Assembly: GCA_023459495.1 (NCBI GenBank)
Contig: JAEWTL010000094.1
Location: 1 to 64,000 of the forward strand
DNA: 64,000 nucleotides
Direction of reading: 5' to 3'
Origin: Bacillota bacterium
GTDB lineage: Bacteria; Bacillota; Clostridia; Christensenellales; SZUA-584
Both the position numbers and the translations under genes were made by a program. Below, piece by piece: positions 1 to 8,137 of this stretch. Positions within the stretch are counted from its first letter, which is position 1, and each line of letters opens with the position of its first letter. The notes under the pieces were generated by a model. That model did not search any database. It worked only from the letters and a program-made list of their open reading frames with translations, and was not told the origin of the DNA.

Positions 1-92
1 CTCCTTTGGTAGTTTTAGTTGCGGTTGGCGAAACCTTCCCTAATTCTACCTTTGGAGGTTCTTTCATTCAATCGCTAAAGCTATCCTCTCTT

Positions 93-117
93 CCACACGC
101 TCAGCGTGTGGTTTTTT
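93..117 (+). terminator. Intrinsic terminator of an upstream plus-strand gene
   Basis: An 8-bp GC-rich stem (CCACACGC / GCGTGTGG) with a TCA loop is followed directly by six T residues. It points rightward and so terminates a gene whose body lies before the window. Bases 1-92 contain no convincing coding sequence. Confidence 0.85.
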
Positions 118-128
118 CTACGATAATA

Positions 129-170
129 AAACAGGCGTGCCGCAAGAATTTCCCGCGGGCACGCCTGTTT
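129..170 (-). terminator. Hairpin downstream of the carbohydrate-binding lipoprotein gene
   Basis: A 13-bp inverted repeat (AAACAGGCGTGCC / GGCACGCCTGTTT) lies 14 bases past the stop codon of the leftward gene. The T-run on the minus strand (TTTATTAT) is short, so it may act in both directions together with the hairpin at 93-117. Confidence 0.7.
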
Positions 171-183
171 AATATCATTGGAG

Positions 184-2079
184 TCAGCCGCGGCCGGGAC
201 CGCCTTGTCCGCCCATATCGCCGTTCATGCCGCCCGCGCTGCCGATGGTCGTCACGATGGAGGATACCTTGAAGCTGTCCTGCTCCGTGCCGCCCGAAAC
301 GCTGCCGCCGGAATAGAGCCCGTCGGTCTCATTGCCCGAATTGCTGCCGCCCGTCAGGATGGTGTACGTCTTCCCCTTAGTAAGATCCGGCGAGCACACC
401 ACCACGTTGACGTACTGCTTGCCCGGCGCGAAGGACACGATCGTTTCACCGTCGCTCGATACGATGCTGAAGAGCGTATCCGCATTTTGCGTAGAGTCCA
501 GCGTCACCATTACGGAATACTGCGAGGAGGTGTCGTCCGGCGCGAGCGCCATGCCGCTGCTGCCCGCCGCGATCAGCAGGCCGCCGCTCACATCGCAGCT
601 CACAAAGTCGAGCGCGCCGTTGGCGTTGTCCGTGGGGCCGCAGACCAGCACCGTGCCGCCCGTCATGGTCATGGGACCGTTTGCGTCGATGCCGTCCCCC
701 GCCGCGACCACATACACGTAGCCGCCCGATATCACCAGCGGGTTGCTCCCACTGTTCATGCCGCCGCCAAAGTTGTTTTGCCCGGGCCGCCCGCTTGTGG
801 ATGAGTCGTCGTTGCCGCCCGCCGTGTTGACGCCGTCATCCGCCGCGACGAGCCGCGTCTCGCCGCCGCTGATGGTGATGGAGGCGCTTTCGATGCCCTC
901 GTAGCTTTGCGTAATGTTGATATTGCCGCCGCTGATGGTCAGCGTCACGTCGGCGTGTGCGCCGTCGTCACCCGAAGCAATGGTGATATCACCGCCGGAG
1001 ATCGTCATGCTGCCGCCCGAGTGCAGCGCATCGTCGGACGAGTCGATGGTCAGCGTGCCGCCGGTAATCGTCACGTCCACAACGGCCTTGATGCCCTTGG
1101 CGCTGTCCGTGCTCTCGTCGCTGGCCTGCGGCTGAGTACCGCCCCAATTGCCCCAATCGCCGCTATCCGAATCGTAGCTGCTGTTCTCGCTGCCGCCGCC
1201 CGAAGCGATGGTAATCTCCCCGCCGCTGATAAGCGCGGAGGTCTGCGCCTGTATGCCATCAAGGCTTGCGGTGATATTCATCGTGCCACCCTCAATGGCG
1301 ATGTAACCCTTGCCCTCTTCCTCTGCGTTAGTGGATTCGATGCCGTCCGCGCCTGCAATCAGTGTGATGGTGCCGTCCTTGACTGCTACGCCGTCCTTGC
1401 CCTTGAGCGCGTCACCCGCAGAGGTAACCGCGATGGTGCCGTTCACGATCTTGAGCGTATCGTTGCAAGCGATGCCGCCGCCACACTGCCCGGTAACCGT
1501 GAGGCTGCCGCTGCCGTTGACCGTCAGGTCGTCCCGACTGAATATCGTCGCGGTAGGTGCGTTCTCATCGTCCACGTCAAATGCGCCGCTGTCGGATACG
1601 GTATTCTCCGTGCCGTCCGCCAGCGTCAACACCACCTTATCGGCGTTCTCAATGCGGATCGGCGCATCGTTCTCACAGGCGATGGTTGCGCTGTCCAGCA
1701 CGAGATGCACCATATCTTCGTCGCCTGCATCCACGATGATCTGCCCGTTTGTCAATTCGCCCGAGACCACGTAGGTCCCCGCCGTACTGATCGTGACCGT
1801 GCTTCCGTCCGCCGCTGCGCCTTCGCCAGCGACCGTGACCGCATCGCCGCCAAGGGTGATCGTCGTGGCTTCAGCGGCATCCCAGGTATCATCGGTGTCC
1901 TTGCTGCTGTAGTTTACCGATATGACAGCAGCGGTTGCTTCGGACGTCTGTGTCGTAGCGGTGGAAGTCGCTGTGGGCGTGCTCCCGTCCCCGCCGCCCG
2001 CACCACAGCCCGCCAGCGCGAGGGCCATCAGCACGGCCAGCACCGCAGCCGCGGCTTTCAGTTTCTTTATGCTCAACAT
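184..2079 (-). CDS. Carbohydrate-binding domain-containing lipoprotein
   Basis: Predicted exported lipoprotein of 631 aa. Residues 1-25 form a lipoprotein signal (MLSIKK, hydrophobic core, lipobox ALAGC). The mature part is a long array of Gly-rich repeats of the type ISGGxxxI, giving a beta-helix-like fold as in the DUF4353 carbohydrate-binding family, and it ends in a Gly-rich tail. An ATG lies 18 nt further upstream, but AGGAAGG sits 8 nt before the ATG at 2079, so I use that start. It is the last gene of a leftward cluster with a VTC-domain protein, a DUF4956 protein and a 36-aa membrane peptide, a combination often seen beside CotH-type genes in Firmicutes. No CotH is present here. Its ligand is unknown. 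Confidence 0.8.
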   Translation of the reverse strand: MLSIKKLKAAAAVLAVLMALALAGCGAGGGDGSTPTATSTATTQTSEATAAVISVNYSSKDTDDTWDAAEATTITLGGDAVTVAGEGAAADGSTVTISTAGTYVVSGELTNGQIIVDAGDEDMVHLVLDSATIACENDAPIRIENADKVVLTLADGTENTVSDSGAFDVDDENAPTATIFSRDDLTVNGSGSLTVTGQCGGGIACNDTLKIVNGTIAVTSAGDALKGKDGVAVKDGTITLIAGADGIESTNAEEEGKGYIAIEGGTMNITASLDGIQAQTSALISGGEITIASGGGSENSSYDSDSGDWGNWGGTQPQASDESTDSAKGIKAVVDVTITGGTLTIDSSDDALHSGGSMTISGGDITIASGDDGAHADVTLTISGGNINITQSYEGIESASITISGGETRLVAADDGVNTAGGNDDSSTSGRPGQNNFGGGMNSGSNPLVISGGYVYVVAAGDGIDANGPMTMTGGTVLVCGPTDNANGALDFVSCDVSGGLLIAAGSSGMALAPDDTSSQYSVMVTLDSTQNADTLFSIVSSDGETIVSFAPGKQYVNVVVCSPDLTKGKTYTILTGGSNSGNETDGLYSGGSVSGGTEQDSFKVSSIVTTIGSAGGMNGDMGGQGGPGRG

Positions 2080-2159
2080 TTCTTTAACCTTCCTCATATT
2101 CTATAATTTATACTTTCAGGCATGCACAAATACAGGTTCTGCCCGGTGCGATTCATTTC

Positions 2160-2270
2160 TTATCTGGAAATGAAGGTGAGTACGTAATACAGGAGCATCG
2201 AAATGACCATGACCAGCACAACGGTGGTAATGATAACTTTTCTGACGCCTTCTTGTTTGTTCTTTGCCAT
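2160..2270 (-). CDS. 36-aa single-pass membrane peptide
   Basis: Short open frame read from the sequence: ATG at 2270, TAA at 2160. The peptide begins MAKNKQEGVRKV, continues as a strongly hydrophobic segment of about 20 residues and ends TFISR. The charge pattern (basic N-terminus, then one membrane helix) suggests an N-in orientation. An AAGGAAG ribosome-binding site lies 8 nt upstream. It sits between the DUF4956 gene (22 nt upstream) and the lipoprotein gene in the same direction, so it is probably translated from the same mRNA. Function unknown; it may be a small subunit or regulator of the DUF4956 membrane protein. Confidence 0.65.
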   Translation of the reverse strand: MAKNKQEGVRKVIITTVVLVMVISMLLYYVLTFISR

Positions 2271-2291
2271 AGCTTGCTTCCTTCTTCATCG

Positions 2292-2966
2292 CTACGCCGC
2301 GTATTCCCCGTCGTAGCTGACCATCGCGACGCCCGTGACGCCTTCGATAGCGCCCAGGGTGTTGACCACACGGCTTTGGTCGCCCCGAGCCCTGATCTCC
2401 ACCGTGAGCTCGCAGCTCTCGGGCGTGCGGTTTTTGGATTTGACCTTGTACGTGCCGATTTTTGCGCTCAGCGTTTCGAAGATCGCGTTCTCCGGCTCGT
2501 CCGTACCGTAGTGGATGACGAGCAGGTACGGCTGGTAGCGGATATTGAACTTCGAAAACAGGTACAGCACCACGCCGATGACCAGCGACGCCAGCGTTGC
2601 CAGCAGGTACAGCCCCGCGCCCGTGATGATCCCGATCGCAATGGCCCAGAACATGTAGACCACGTCGATGGGGTCCTTAATGGCTGTGCGGAACCGTACG
2701 ATGGACAGCGCGCCCAGCGTGCCGAGCGAGAGCGCCACGCTCGTCGTCACACCCAATATAATAGTACATGATACCATAGAGAGCGCGATGAGCGCAATGT
2801 TGAACGTCTTGGAATACATCACTCCCTGGAACGTCCGCTTGTAGATGAAGAAGATGAACAGCCCGAACGCCAGCGACAGCAGCAGCGAGATGATGATGCC
2901 TGCCGCCGTAAGGTCTCCGGTGATCTGATCCAGAAAATCGTTGTCAAAGATATCGTCCCACGTCAT
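2292..2966 (-). CDS. DUF4956 domain-containing membrane protein
   Basis: A 224-aa protein with about four membrane helices in the first 150 residues and a soluble C-terminal domain of about 80 residues with an alternating beta/alpha pattern. The family signature LGALSIVRFRTAIKDP lies in the membrane part. The start at 2966 is preceded by AAGGAGG with 7-nt spacing; an in-frame upstream start at 2993 would overlap the preceding gene and has no such site. DUF4956 genes usually accompany VTC-type polyphosphate polymerase genes, as here (16-nt gap). The biochemical role is not established; transport or assembly linked to the VTC protein is a guess. Confidence 0.85.
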   Translation of the reverse strand: MTWDDIFDNDFLDQITGDLTAAGIIISLLLSLAFGLFIFFIYKRTFQGVMYSKTFNIALIALSMVSCTIILGVTTSVALSLGTLGALSIVRFRTAIKDPIDVVYMFWAIAIGIITGAGLYLLATLASLVIGVVLYLFSKFNIRYQPYLLVIHYGTDEPENAIFETLSAKIGTYKVKSKNRTPESCELTVEIRARGDQSRVVNTLGAIEGVTGVAMVSYDGEYAA

Positions 2967-2982
2967 TGATTTTCCCTCCTTC

Positions 2983-3654
2983 TTACCACGCACTCATGCG
3001 GCACATGGTGTACTTGGACGCTGCCTGCCGGAGGCCGCAGTCCTGCTGCACGAGGCCCGCGATGGGGCCGGGCAGAAAACCCGTATACTTGACCTCGAGG
3101 ATCACGCCCTCGCCTGCGGGCGCGTATATCGTATTGGCAGCCAGCAGATCCGGTTTGCCCACGGAGGCCTTGACTCCCCGGTCGAACGTGATGCGCACGC
3201 TGCCCGGTTCAAAGACGTATGCTTCGCGGATGTAGTCCACAACGACGCGGGGCTTTAAAAGCCGTAACCGCACGTTCATTGCAAAATCGCGCAGCACCGC
3301 GTTCTCCGATGCTTCGAGGTATGCGACGTCGCCGTGCAGGATGTGATCATAGTCCTGCGGCGATATCAGCGCGCTGTCCTTCCGACATCCGCCCGCGCGC
3401 TTGATCTTGCGCTCCAGCCGGATAAACCCGTTGTTGCCGTTGTACATGCGGATGCGAAATTTTTTACGCGCCAGCTGGCCGCTTAAGTTGTCCGCGACAG
3501 CGCTGTTGCAGAAATCATCAAAGTAAAGGCTCGTCACGCGATAGCGTCCGCGCTCGTCCGCGTGTCCGTCGAATGTGCACAGCCCTTTGAGCCGCTGTGC
3601 GATGACCTGCGCCGCTGCGTCGCTGACAATGTATTTCAGTTCATGCCGATACAT
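2983..3654 (-). CDS. VTC-domain polyphosphate polymerase family protein
   Basis: A 223-aa cytoplasmic protein with VTC/CYTH tunnel-fold motifs in order: RHELKY at the N-terminus (nucleotide side), TSLYFD, the basic strands RKKFRIRMYN and LERKIK, VVDYIREAY, ITFDRG and the acidic/basic ILEVKY near residue 190. In the yeast Vtc4 family these strands carry the Arg/Lys and Glu ligands for ATP, polyphosphate and metal. The family makes polyphosphate from ATP or acts on related triphosphates. First gene of the leftward cluster; AAAGGGG precedes the ATG by 9 nt. Substrate assignment rests on family membership. Confidence 0.85.
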   Translation of the reverse strand: MYRHELKYIVSDAAAQVIAQRLKGLCTFDGHADERGRYRVTSLYFDDFCNSAVADNLSGQLARKKFRIRMYNGNNGFIRLERKIKRAGGCRKDSALISPQDYDHILHGDVAYLEASENAVLRDFAMNVRLRLLKPRVVVDYIREAYVFEPGSVRITFDRGVKASVGKPDLLAANTIYAPAGEGVILEVKYTGFLPGPIAGLVQQDCGLRQAASKYTMCRMSAW

Positions 3655-3810
3655 GGGTTTTTTCCCCTTTTGTTTCGTTGGGCTTATCTTACCCAGCGAC
3701 TTTTATCGCGGCTTCACGGAACTGTGGATAAACTGTAAATGTTAAGTGATTGTAAAGTCGAAGCGAATAAAGCGGATGACAACACAAGTCTGCTTTTTCG
3801 ACGACCTATT

Positions 3811-3917
3811 CGTAGGGGCGGCTCCCCTGAGCCGCCCGACTGACACGATTGCATCCATCTATGTCATCTCTGTTCCCCGCTTGTGATCACGGGCCGCCGA
3901 GGGCAGCGGCCCCTACG
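3811..3917. repeat. Pair of GTAGGGGCGGC hairpin repeats (family B), outward ends
   Basis: Two GC-rich hairpins, 3811-3839 (CGTAGGGGCGGC ... GCCGCCC) and 3891-3917 (GGGCCGCC ... GCGGCCCCTAC), lie in inverted arrangement. The same unit recurs at 43637, 48507, 48671, 51115 and 51180. The layout resembles REP/BIME units mobilised by REP-associated transposases. With the next repeat it fills most of the 518-base gap 3655-4172. Confidence 0.75.
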
Positions 3918-3927
3918 ACGCAGAAAC

Positions 3928-4049
3928 TGGATTGCTTCGTCACTATGCACCTCGCAATGACGGTGGCGGCGTGGCAGTATCGGTCATTGCGAGCGCCCGG
4001 GGTTCCCCGAAAAGCGCAGCTTTTTGGGGTAGGCAAGCGAAGCAATCCA
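3928..4049. repeat. Long inverted repeat with GGATTGCTTCG / CGAAGCAATCC ends
   Basis: The outer arms TGGATTGCTTCG and GCGAAGCAATCCA bracket inner arms CTCGCAATGAC and GTCATTGCGAG, so the 122-nt element folds on itself. Elements with these arms are found dispersed in many bacterial genomes. No coding sequence is supported here. The rest of 3655-4098 shows only a lone DnaA-box-like TTATCCACA on the minus strand near 3724. Confidence 0.7.
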
Positions 4050-4098
4050 CGCTGTAGCGGGATACGCATAAAACATTGGATAGCTTACCGAATCGCTA

Positions 4099-4127
4099 TT
4101 GACAACATGTCACAAAACCTCTACACT
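4099..4127 (+). promoter_or_regulatory. SigA-type promoter of the transketolase operon
   Basis: TTGACA (4099-4104), 17-bp spacer, TACACT (4122-4127). Transcription would start near 4134, inside the operator pair that follows. Confidence 0.8.
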
Positions 4128-4130
4128 AAA

Positions 4131-4156
4131 GTGGTAAACCAATTGGTCAACCAATT
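4131..4156 (+). promoter_or_regulatory. Tandem GntR/FadR-type operators
   Basis: Two dyads of the form TGGT-N2-ACCA lie side by side: TGGTAAACCA at 4132-4141 and ATTGGTCAACCAAT at 4142-4155, centres 12 bp apart. This matches the TGGT...ACCA half-sites known for FadR-subfamily GntR regulators. They overlap the predicted transcription start, a position suited to repression. The FadR-type regulator encoded at 7436-8134 in the same operon is the obvious candidate; that link is inferred. Confidence 0.7.
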
Positions 4157-4172
4157 TTAAGGAGGAAGGGCG

Positions 4173-5069
4173 TTGGAGTATAAAAACAAGAGCACCCTCC
4201 CCGTCATCAGCACTTACAAAGAGAATATGACGGATGAGGATCTGGCACAGCTGGCACTGCAGCTGCGGCGCGATGTAATCGAACTGACGTATTATTCCGG
4301 CACAAAGTCGAGCCATGTCGGAGGCGAACTTTCGAGCGCGGACATTATGGCTGTGCTGTATGGCGCGGTGCTGCGCGTGAAACCGGAAAACCCGGAGTGG
4401 GACGTGCGCGACCGCTTTATCATGAGCAAGGGACACTGTTCAGGCCTGACCTATGCCGCTATGGCATGGCGGGGCTTCTTTGGCCGTGACAAGCTGTTCA
4501 ACGAGTTCAACCGCGTGGACGGCTATCTTCAGGAGCACGCCAACATGGAGCTGCCCGGCATCGAAGCGCCCACCGGCTCTCTCGGCATGGGGCTTTCCAA
4601 TGGCTGTGGCATGGCGTACGCCTCCCGGCTCGTGCACCGGCATGTGCTCCCCCCCTACCGCGTGTACGTACTGCTGGGCGACGGCGAATGTACCGAGGGC
4701 CAGACGTGGGAGGGCGTGATGCTCGGTAAACAGCTGCGGCTGGATAACCTCGTCGCCATCGTAGACTACAACAAGTACATCATCTCGGCCTCCACCTACG
4801 AGGTCATGGACCTTGAGCCCTTCACGAAAAAGTGGGAGGACTTCGGCTGGCACGTGCAGCGCATTGACGGACACGACATCCCATCCATCCGCAAGGCTTT
4901 TGAAGTTGCGAACGATATCGATACAGCTCCGGGCAAGCCGCGCGTCATTATCGCGGACACGAACAAGGGCATGCCGATTTCCTTCATGATGAAGGACGCA
5001 ATCAACTGGCACGCCGGACACCTTGACGACAAGCTGTATGCGCAGTGCATGAAGGAGTTGGGATTATGA
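4173..5069 (+). CDS. Transketolase, N-terminal (thiamine diphosphate-binding) subunit
   Basis: A 298-aa subunit of a split transketolase, which moves two-carbon ketol units between sugar phosphates. It carries the ThDP/Mg motif of the family: GDGECTEGQ near residue 168, followed about 28 residues later by DYNKY. The usual GH motif is seen in SKGHCSG. The start is a TTG with AAGGAGG 7 nt upstream; no better ATG exists. It overlaps the C-terminal subunit gene by ATGA, implying translational coupling and a 1:1 complex. In this operon it may serve a specific sugar or sugar-alcohol pathway rather than the housekeeping pentose phosphate cycle. Confidence 0.9.
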   Translation: MEYKNKSTLPVISTYKENMTDEDLAQLALQLRRDVIELTYYSGTKSSHVGGELSSADIMAVLYGAVLRVKPENPEWDVRDRFIMSKGHCSGLTYAAMAWRGFFGRDKLFNEFNRVDGYLQEHANMELPGIEAPTGSLGMGLSNGCGMAYASRLVHRHVLPPYRVYVLLGDGECTEGQTWEGVMLGKQLRLDNLVAIVDYNKYIISASTYEVMDLEPFTKKWEDFGWHVQRIDGHDIPSIRKAFEVANDIDTAPGKPRVIIADTNKGMPISFMMKDAINWHAGHLDDKLYAQCMKELGL

Positions 5070-6034
5070 GCGAAAAGATGAGATATGGCTGTTCATTAAA
5101 GGGCATGCGCGCTACGCTCAGTGATACCCTTGTCGAACTGGGCCACAAAGACCCCCATATGATCGTGGTGGACTGCGAGACCGGCACTGCGACCAACATC
5201 CTCGATTTCCGCGATACCTTCGGCGACCGCTACGTCACCATGGGCGTGGCGGAGCAGAGCGGCGTGAGCTTTGCGTTCGGCGCTTCGCGCGCAGGCCTGC
5301 ATCCTGTCATCCCGCTGTTCAGCTCGTTTCTGACGCGTCGCGCGTGCGACCAGATCTACATCCAGATCGGCTACGCGCAGGCCAACGTGAAGATGGTGGG
5401 CTGCTATTCCGGCATGACCACACCCAACACGGGTGCGACGCACCAGTCGGTCAACGACATCGCCATCATGCGTTCCATGCCGGGCATCACCGTAGCGGAA
5501 ACGGCGGACCCGGAGGAGCTGCGGCAGGCGCTGCTTGCCCTGTGGGACGTTCCCGGCCCGGTGTACCTCCGGATGATCCGCGGCGATATCTCCAAATACG
5601 ACATCCAGTGCGTGCCGGAGAGCCATCAATTCAAGTACGGCAAGTCCACGGTGCTGCGGGAAGGTACGGATATCTCGCTGATCGGTACGGGCCTGATGGT
5701 ATCGCGTTGCCTCGAAGCGGCGGATATCCTCAAAGAGAAGGGCTACAGCGCGGAGGTGATCAACTGCTCGGCGATCAAACCGTTTGATAACGAGACCATC
5801 GCGGCCTCGGTGAAAAAGACGGGACGTGCGGTGACGGCGGAGAATCACAACGTCATCGGCGGCACGGGCAGCGCGGTGGCGGAGTGTCTGGCGGAGCACT
5901 GTCCCGCCCCCATGCGCCGCGTCGGTATCATGGATCGCTACGGTGAGTCCGGCTCGCTCGAAGAACTGTTCCCGAAGTTTGGCCTCACCACCGAAAAGGT
6001 CGTGGAAGCGGCGCTGGAGTTGCTGAAAAAGTAA
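5066..6034 (+). CDS. Transketolase, C-terminal (pyrimidine-binding) subunit
   Basis: A 322-aa partner of the preceding gene with the transketolase pyrimidine-binding and C-terminal domains. The catalytic acidic residue region reads GVAEQSGVSFAFG (residues about 65-77), and the C-terminal domain starts near residue 195 (DISLIGTGLM). The ATG at 5066 overlaps the upstream stop and has AAGGAG 8 nt before it; a start at 5045 would overlap more and lacks a site. The two subunits together equal a full-length transketolase, as is common in Clostridia and Archaea. Confidence 0.9.
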   Translation: MSEKMRYGCSLKGMRATLSDTLVELGHKDPHMIVVDCETGTATNILDFRDTFGDRYVTMGVAEQSGVSFAFGASRAGLHPVIPLFSSFLTRRACDQIYIQIGYAQANVKMVGCYSGMTTPNTGATHQSVNDIAIMRSMPGITVAETADPEELRQALLALWDVPGPVYLRMIRGDISKYDIQCVPESHQFKYGKSTVLREGTDISLIGTGLMVSRCLEAADILKEKGYSAEVINCSAIKPFDNETIAASVKKTGRAVTAENHNVIGGTGSAVAECLAEHCPAPMRRVGIMDRYGESGSLEELFPKFGLTTEKVVEAALELLKK

Positions 6035-6046
6035 GATTGTCTAGTT

Positions 6047-6133
6047 GCGAGGGCTCCGCCCTCGCACACCCGCCAAAGGGACCAGTCCCTTTGGAATCCC
6101 ACCGGGAGAAACGCCCTTGCAGGGCGTTTCTCC
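6047..6133. repeat. Composite three-hairpin repeat (family C), copy 1
   Basis: Three successive hairpins: GCGAGGGC/GCCCTCGC, CAAAGGGAC/GTCCCTTTG, a GGAATCCCA linker, then GGAGAAACGCCC/GGGCGTTTCTCC. The same order recurs at 6281 (inverted), 17402, 43510 and 57333. Confidence 0.75.
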
Positions 6134-6142
6134 AAGGCATCG

Positions 6143-6260
6143 AAAAAGCCTCCCTCGTCCGAGGGAGGTGGCGCGGAGCGCCGGAGGGAGTGGTTGAAAA
6201 GTACGGTTTTCCCTCCCCCAGTCGCCTATCGGCGACAGCCCCCACGTCTGAGGGGGCTGT
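6143..6260. repeat. Palindromic repeat with GCCTCCCTCG / CTGAGGGGGCTGT ends (family D)
   Basis: Nested GC-rich hairpins (GCCTCCCTCGTCCGAGGGAGG, GGCGCGGAGCGCC, GTCGCCTATCGGCGAC, AGCCCCC...GGGGGCT). Related to the element at 12254-12388. With the flanking family C copies it fills the 350-base gap 6035-6384; no gene is supported there. Confidence 0.65.
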
Positions 6261-6280
6261 CAATTAGACTTTTAAAAGCT

Positions 6281-6368
6281 CAGGGAAATGCCTTGAAGAG
6301 GCATTTCCCTGATGGGATTCTCAAGGGGCTATGCCCCTTGAGCGGTGGTCTGGAGGCAGCGCCTCCAG
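6281..6368. repeat. Composite three-hairpin repeat (family C), copy 2, inverted
   Basis: Hairpins in reverse order relative to copy 1: CAGGGAAATGCC/GGCATTTCCCTG, the linker TGGGATTC, TCAAGGGGC/GCCCCTTGA, then CTGGAGGC/GCCTCCAG. It ends 16 bases before the next gene start and may be transcribed within the operon. Confidence 0.75.
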
Positions 6369-6384
6369 GGAAAGGAAAAGTATC

Positions 6385-7377
6385 ATGAAAGCGGCAGTCA
6401 TTGAAGCGGTCAATCAGGTTCGCGTAAAGGACGTCCCTCAGCCCCAATGCGGACCGGGGCAGGTGCTGATCAAAATCGCTTACGGCGGATTCTGCGGCCC
6501 CACGGAGATGTGCATCATCGAAGGGCTGCACCCGCGCGCGAAGTTCCCCCTTGTGTTCTGCCACGAGTTTGCGGGCACGGTGGAGGAAGCCGCGCCGGGC
6601 AGCGCGTTTAAACCGGGCGACCGCGTGGTCGTCAACCCGCTGCGCTTCTGCGGCAAATGCGAGACCTGCCGCGCAGGCTACAGCTACGTCTGCGGCGACC
6701 TAAAGCTCATCGGCATCGACAGCGACGGTGGCTTTGCCGAATACTGTGCGGTGCCGGAGGAGAACGTGCTGCACATCCCCGACAGCCTGCCCTTCAAGAT
6801 CGCGGCCATCGTGGAACCGGTGGCAGTGGGCGTGCATGCCGTGCGCGGCGTGGGCGTAGGCGTAGGCGACACCGTGCTGGTGTTCGGCGCAGGCCCCATC
6901 GGCATCATTCTCGCAGAGGTGGCGCGCACCGCGGGCGCGGGCAGCGTGACGGTATGCGAAACCAACCCCCGCCGCGTGGAGTTCGCCCGGTCACTGGGAT
7001 TTACAGTCGAACCGGACGCAGGCGCGCTCGTGAAAGCAAAGAAGCAGTACGATTTCGTGCTGGACAGCACGGGCGCAGAACCGGTGCTCCCCTACGCGGT
7101 GGAACTTGTGAAGATCAGAGGCAAGATCGCCGTGGTGGGCAAGTACGACTTCCCCGCCAAAGTGAACCTGCACGACGTGCTGTTCAAGGAGATCACAATG
7201 CAGGGCTTCAGGGTGTACACGGAGCGCGAGTTCGCCTTTACGGTGAGCATGCTCGCGAACAACGCGGAACGCTTTAGTCGCATCATCGCGGACGACTATG
7301 CGCTTGCGGACACGGCGCAGGCTGTGGAGGACTTCCGCAACCATAAGAACCTGTGCAAGATCGTCATCCACCCATGA
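6385..7377 (+). CDS. Zinc-dependent medium-chain alcohol/polyol dehydrogenase
   Basis: A 330-aa MDR-superfamily dehydrogenase. The GroES-like domain has the catalytic zinc motifs GGFCGPTEM and CHEFAG (the usual GHE glycine is Cys). Four structural-zinc cysteines follow in CGKCETCRAGYSYVC near residues 87-101. The Rossmann domain has VFGAGPIGI around residue 172. The family oxidises threonine, sorbitol, galactitol-1-phosphate or similar polyols with NAD. Placement among transketolase, cupin and epimerase genes suggests a sugar or sugar-alcohol substrate. The start at 6385 is preceded by GGGAAAGGAAAAG; an upstream in-frame ATG lies inside the repeat and is not used. Exact substrate unknown. Confidence 0.85.
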   Translation: MKAAVIEAVNQVRVKDVPQPQCGPGQVLIKIAYGGFCGPTEMCIIEGLHPRAKFPLVFCHEFAGTVEEAAPGSAFKPGDRVVVNPLRFCGKCETCRAGYSYVCGDLKLIGIDSDGGFAEYCAVPEENVLHIPDSLPFKIAAIVEPVAVGVHAVRGVGVGVGDTVLVFGAGPIGIILAEVARTAGAGSVTVCETNPRRVEFARSLGFTVEPDAGALVKAKKQYDFVLDSTGAEPVLPYAVELVKIRGKIAVVGKYDFPAKVNLHDVLFKEITMQGFRVYTEREFAFTVSMLANNAERFSRIIADDYALADTAQAVEDFRNHKNLCKIVIHP

Positions 7378-7435
7378 TTGCGTGTGGCAGGAAACGGCAG
7401 CCTGTGGTATGATGGAGCCTGTGAAAGAAGATAAA

Positions 7436-8134
7436 ATGGAGCCCACGCTCCGCCATGACGTCTCCGCGCAGCAAGCGCTGGAGCTCATCAAAAAAAGCAT
7501 CGTTGATCGTCAACTCCGGCCGGGCGACAAGCTGCCTGCGGAACGGGCGCTCGCCGCACAGCTCGGCATCAGCCGACACATCGTGCGCGAAGCGCTGAAG
7601 AACCTGCAGGCGCTCGGCGTGGTGGAGATCATCCACGGCTCGGGCATTTACTTAAAGGAGCAGGATTTCAATTTCCTGTCCTTCCCCATGCAGATGGCAT
7701 TGGGGCAGGGCCGCCGCGCCATCGAAGACCTCATTGAAGCCCGCGAGCTCGTCGAGATGCAGGTAATCCGGCTGGCATGCGAACGTGCCACGGATGAGGA
7801 GATGCAGCGGCTCGATAATTATCTGATCTACCGCACCTCGGATGAGGGGCTGAAGAAGTATCAGGGCCATTACGACTTCGAATTCGAGGGCATATTGGGC
7901 GAGATCTGCGGCAACCGCTATCTTGCCTCCATCCAGCGCCTGACGCACATCCTCTGGGAGGACGCGCTCTCCGGCTTTGGAGTCAACCCCGTCGAGGTGC
8001 ATATCATCAACGAAGAACATACCGATATCGTGCAGGCCGTGAAGGCCCGCGACGTACAGCGCGCGCGCGACGCCATGCTTTACCACTTGAAATCCGCGCT
8101 GCGCGGCTACAACGAAACGAAAGAAGGAAAATGA
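7436..8134 (+). CDS. FadR-subfamily GntR transcriptional regulator
   Basis: A 232-aa regulator with an N-terminal winged helix (residues about 10-75: SIVDRQLRPGDKLPAERALA ... ISRHIVREALKNLQALGVVEI) and a C-terminal all-helical FCD ligand domain. The FCD metal ligands typical of the family are visible as Asp/Glu in HYDFEFE and His in EEHTDI and YHLKSA. It probably represses the operon through the TGGT-N2-ACCA dyads at 4132-4155, with a sugar acid or similar ligand as inducer. Start uncertain: ATGs at 7409 and 7412 are also in frame. I chose 7436 because it gives the usual family length and has AAAGAAG upstream. Confidence 0.85.
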   Translation: MEPTLRHDVSAQQALELIKKSIVDRQLRPGDKLPAERALAAQLGISRHIVREALKNLQALGVVEIIHGSGIYLKEQDFNFLSFPMQMALGQGRRAIEDLIEARELVEMQVIRLACERATDEEMQRLDNYLIYRTSDEGLKKYQGHYDFEFEGILGEICGNRYLASIQRLTHILWEDALSGFGVNPVEVHIINEEHTDIVQAVKARDVQRARDAMLYHLKSALRGYNETKEGK

Positions 8135-8137
8135 CAT

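Noticed and set aside
178..2106. Long plus-strand ORFs opposite the carbohydrate-binding lipoprotein gene
   Set aside because: They are frame shadows of a GC-rich repetitive gene, rich in Arg/Ala/His, without ribosome-binding sites or domains.
3724..3732. Perfect DnaA box (TTATCCACA on the minus strand), with another near 37105-37113
   Set aside because: Single isolated boxes without a cluster, AT-rich unwinding element or dnaA/dnaN neighbours do not support an origin.
3811..4049. CRISPR array suggested by repeated GC-rich units
   Set aside because: The units are inverted hairpins of unequal spacing, not direct repeats with uniform spacers, and no cas genes are present.
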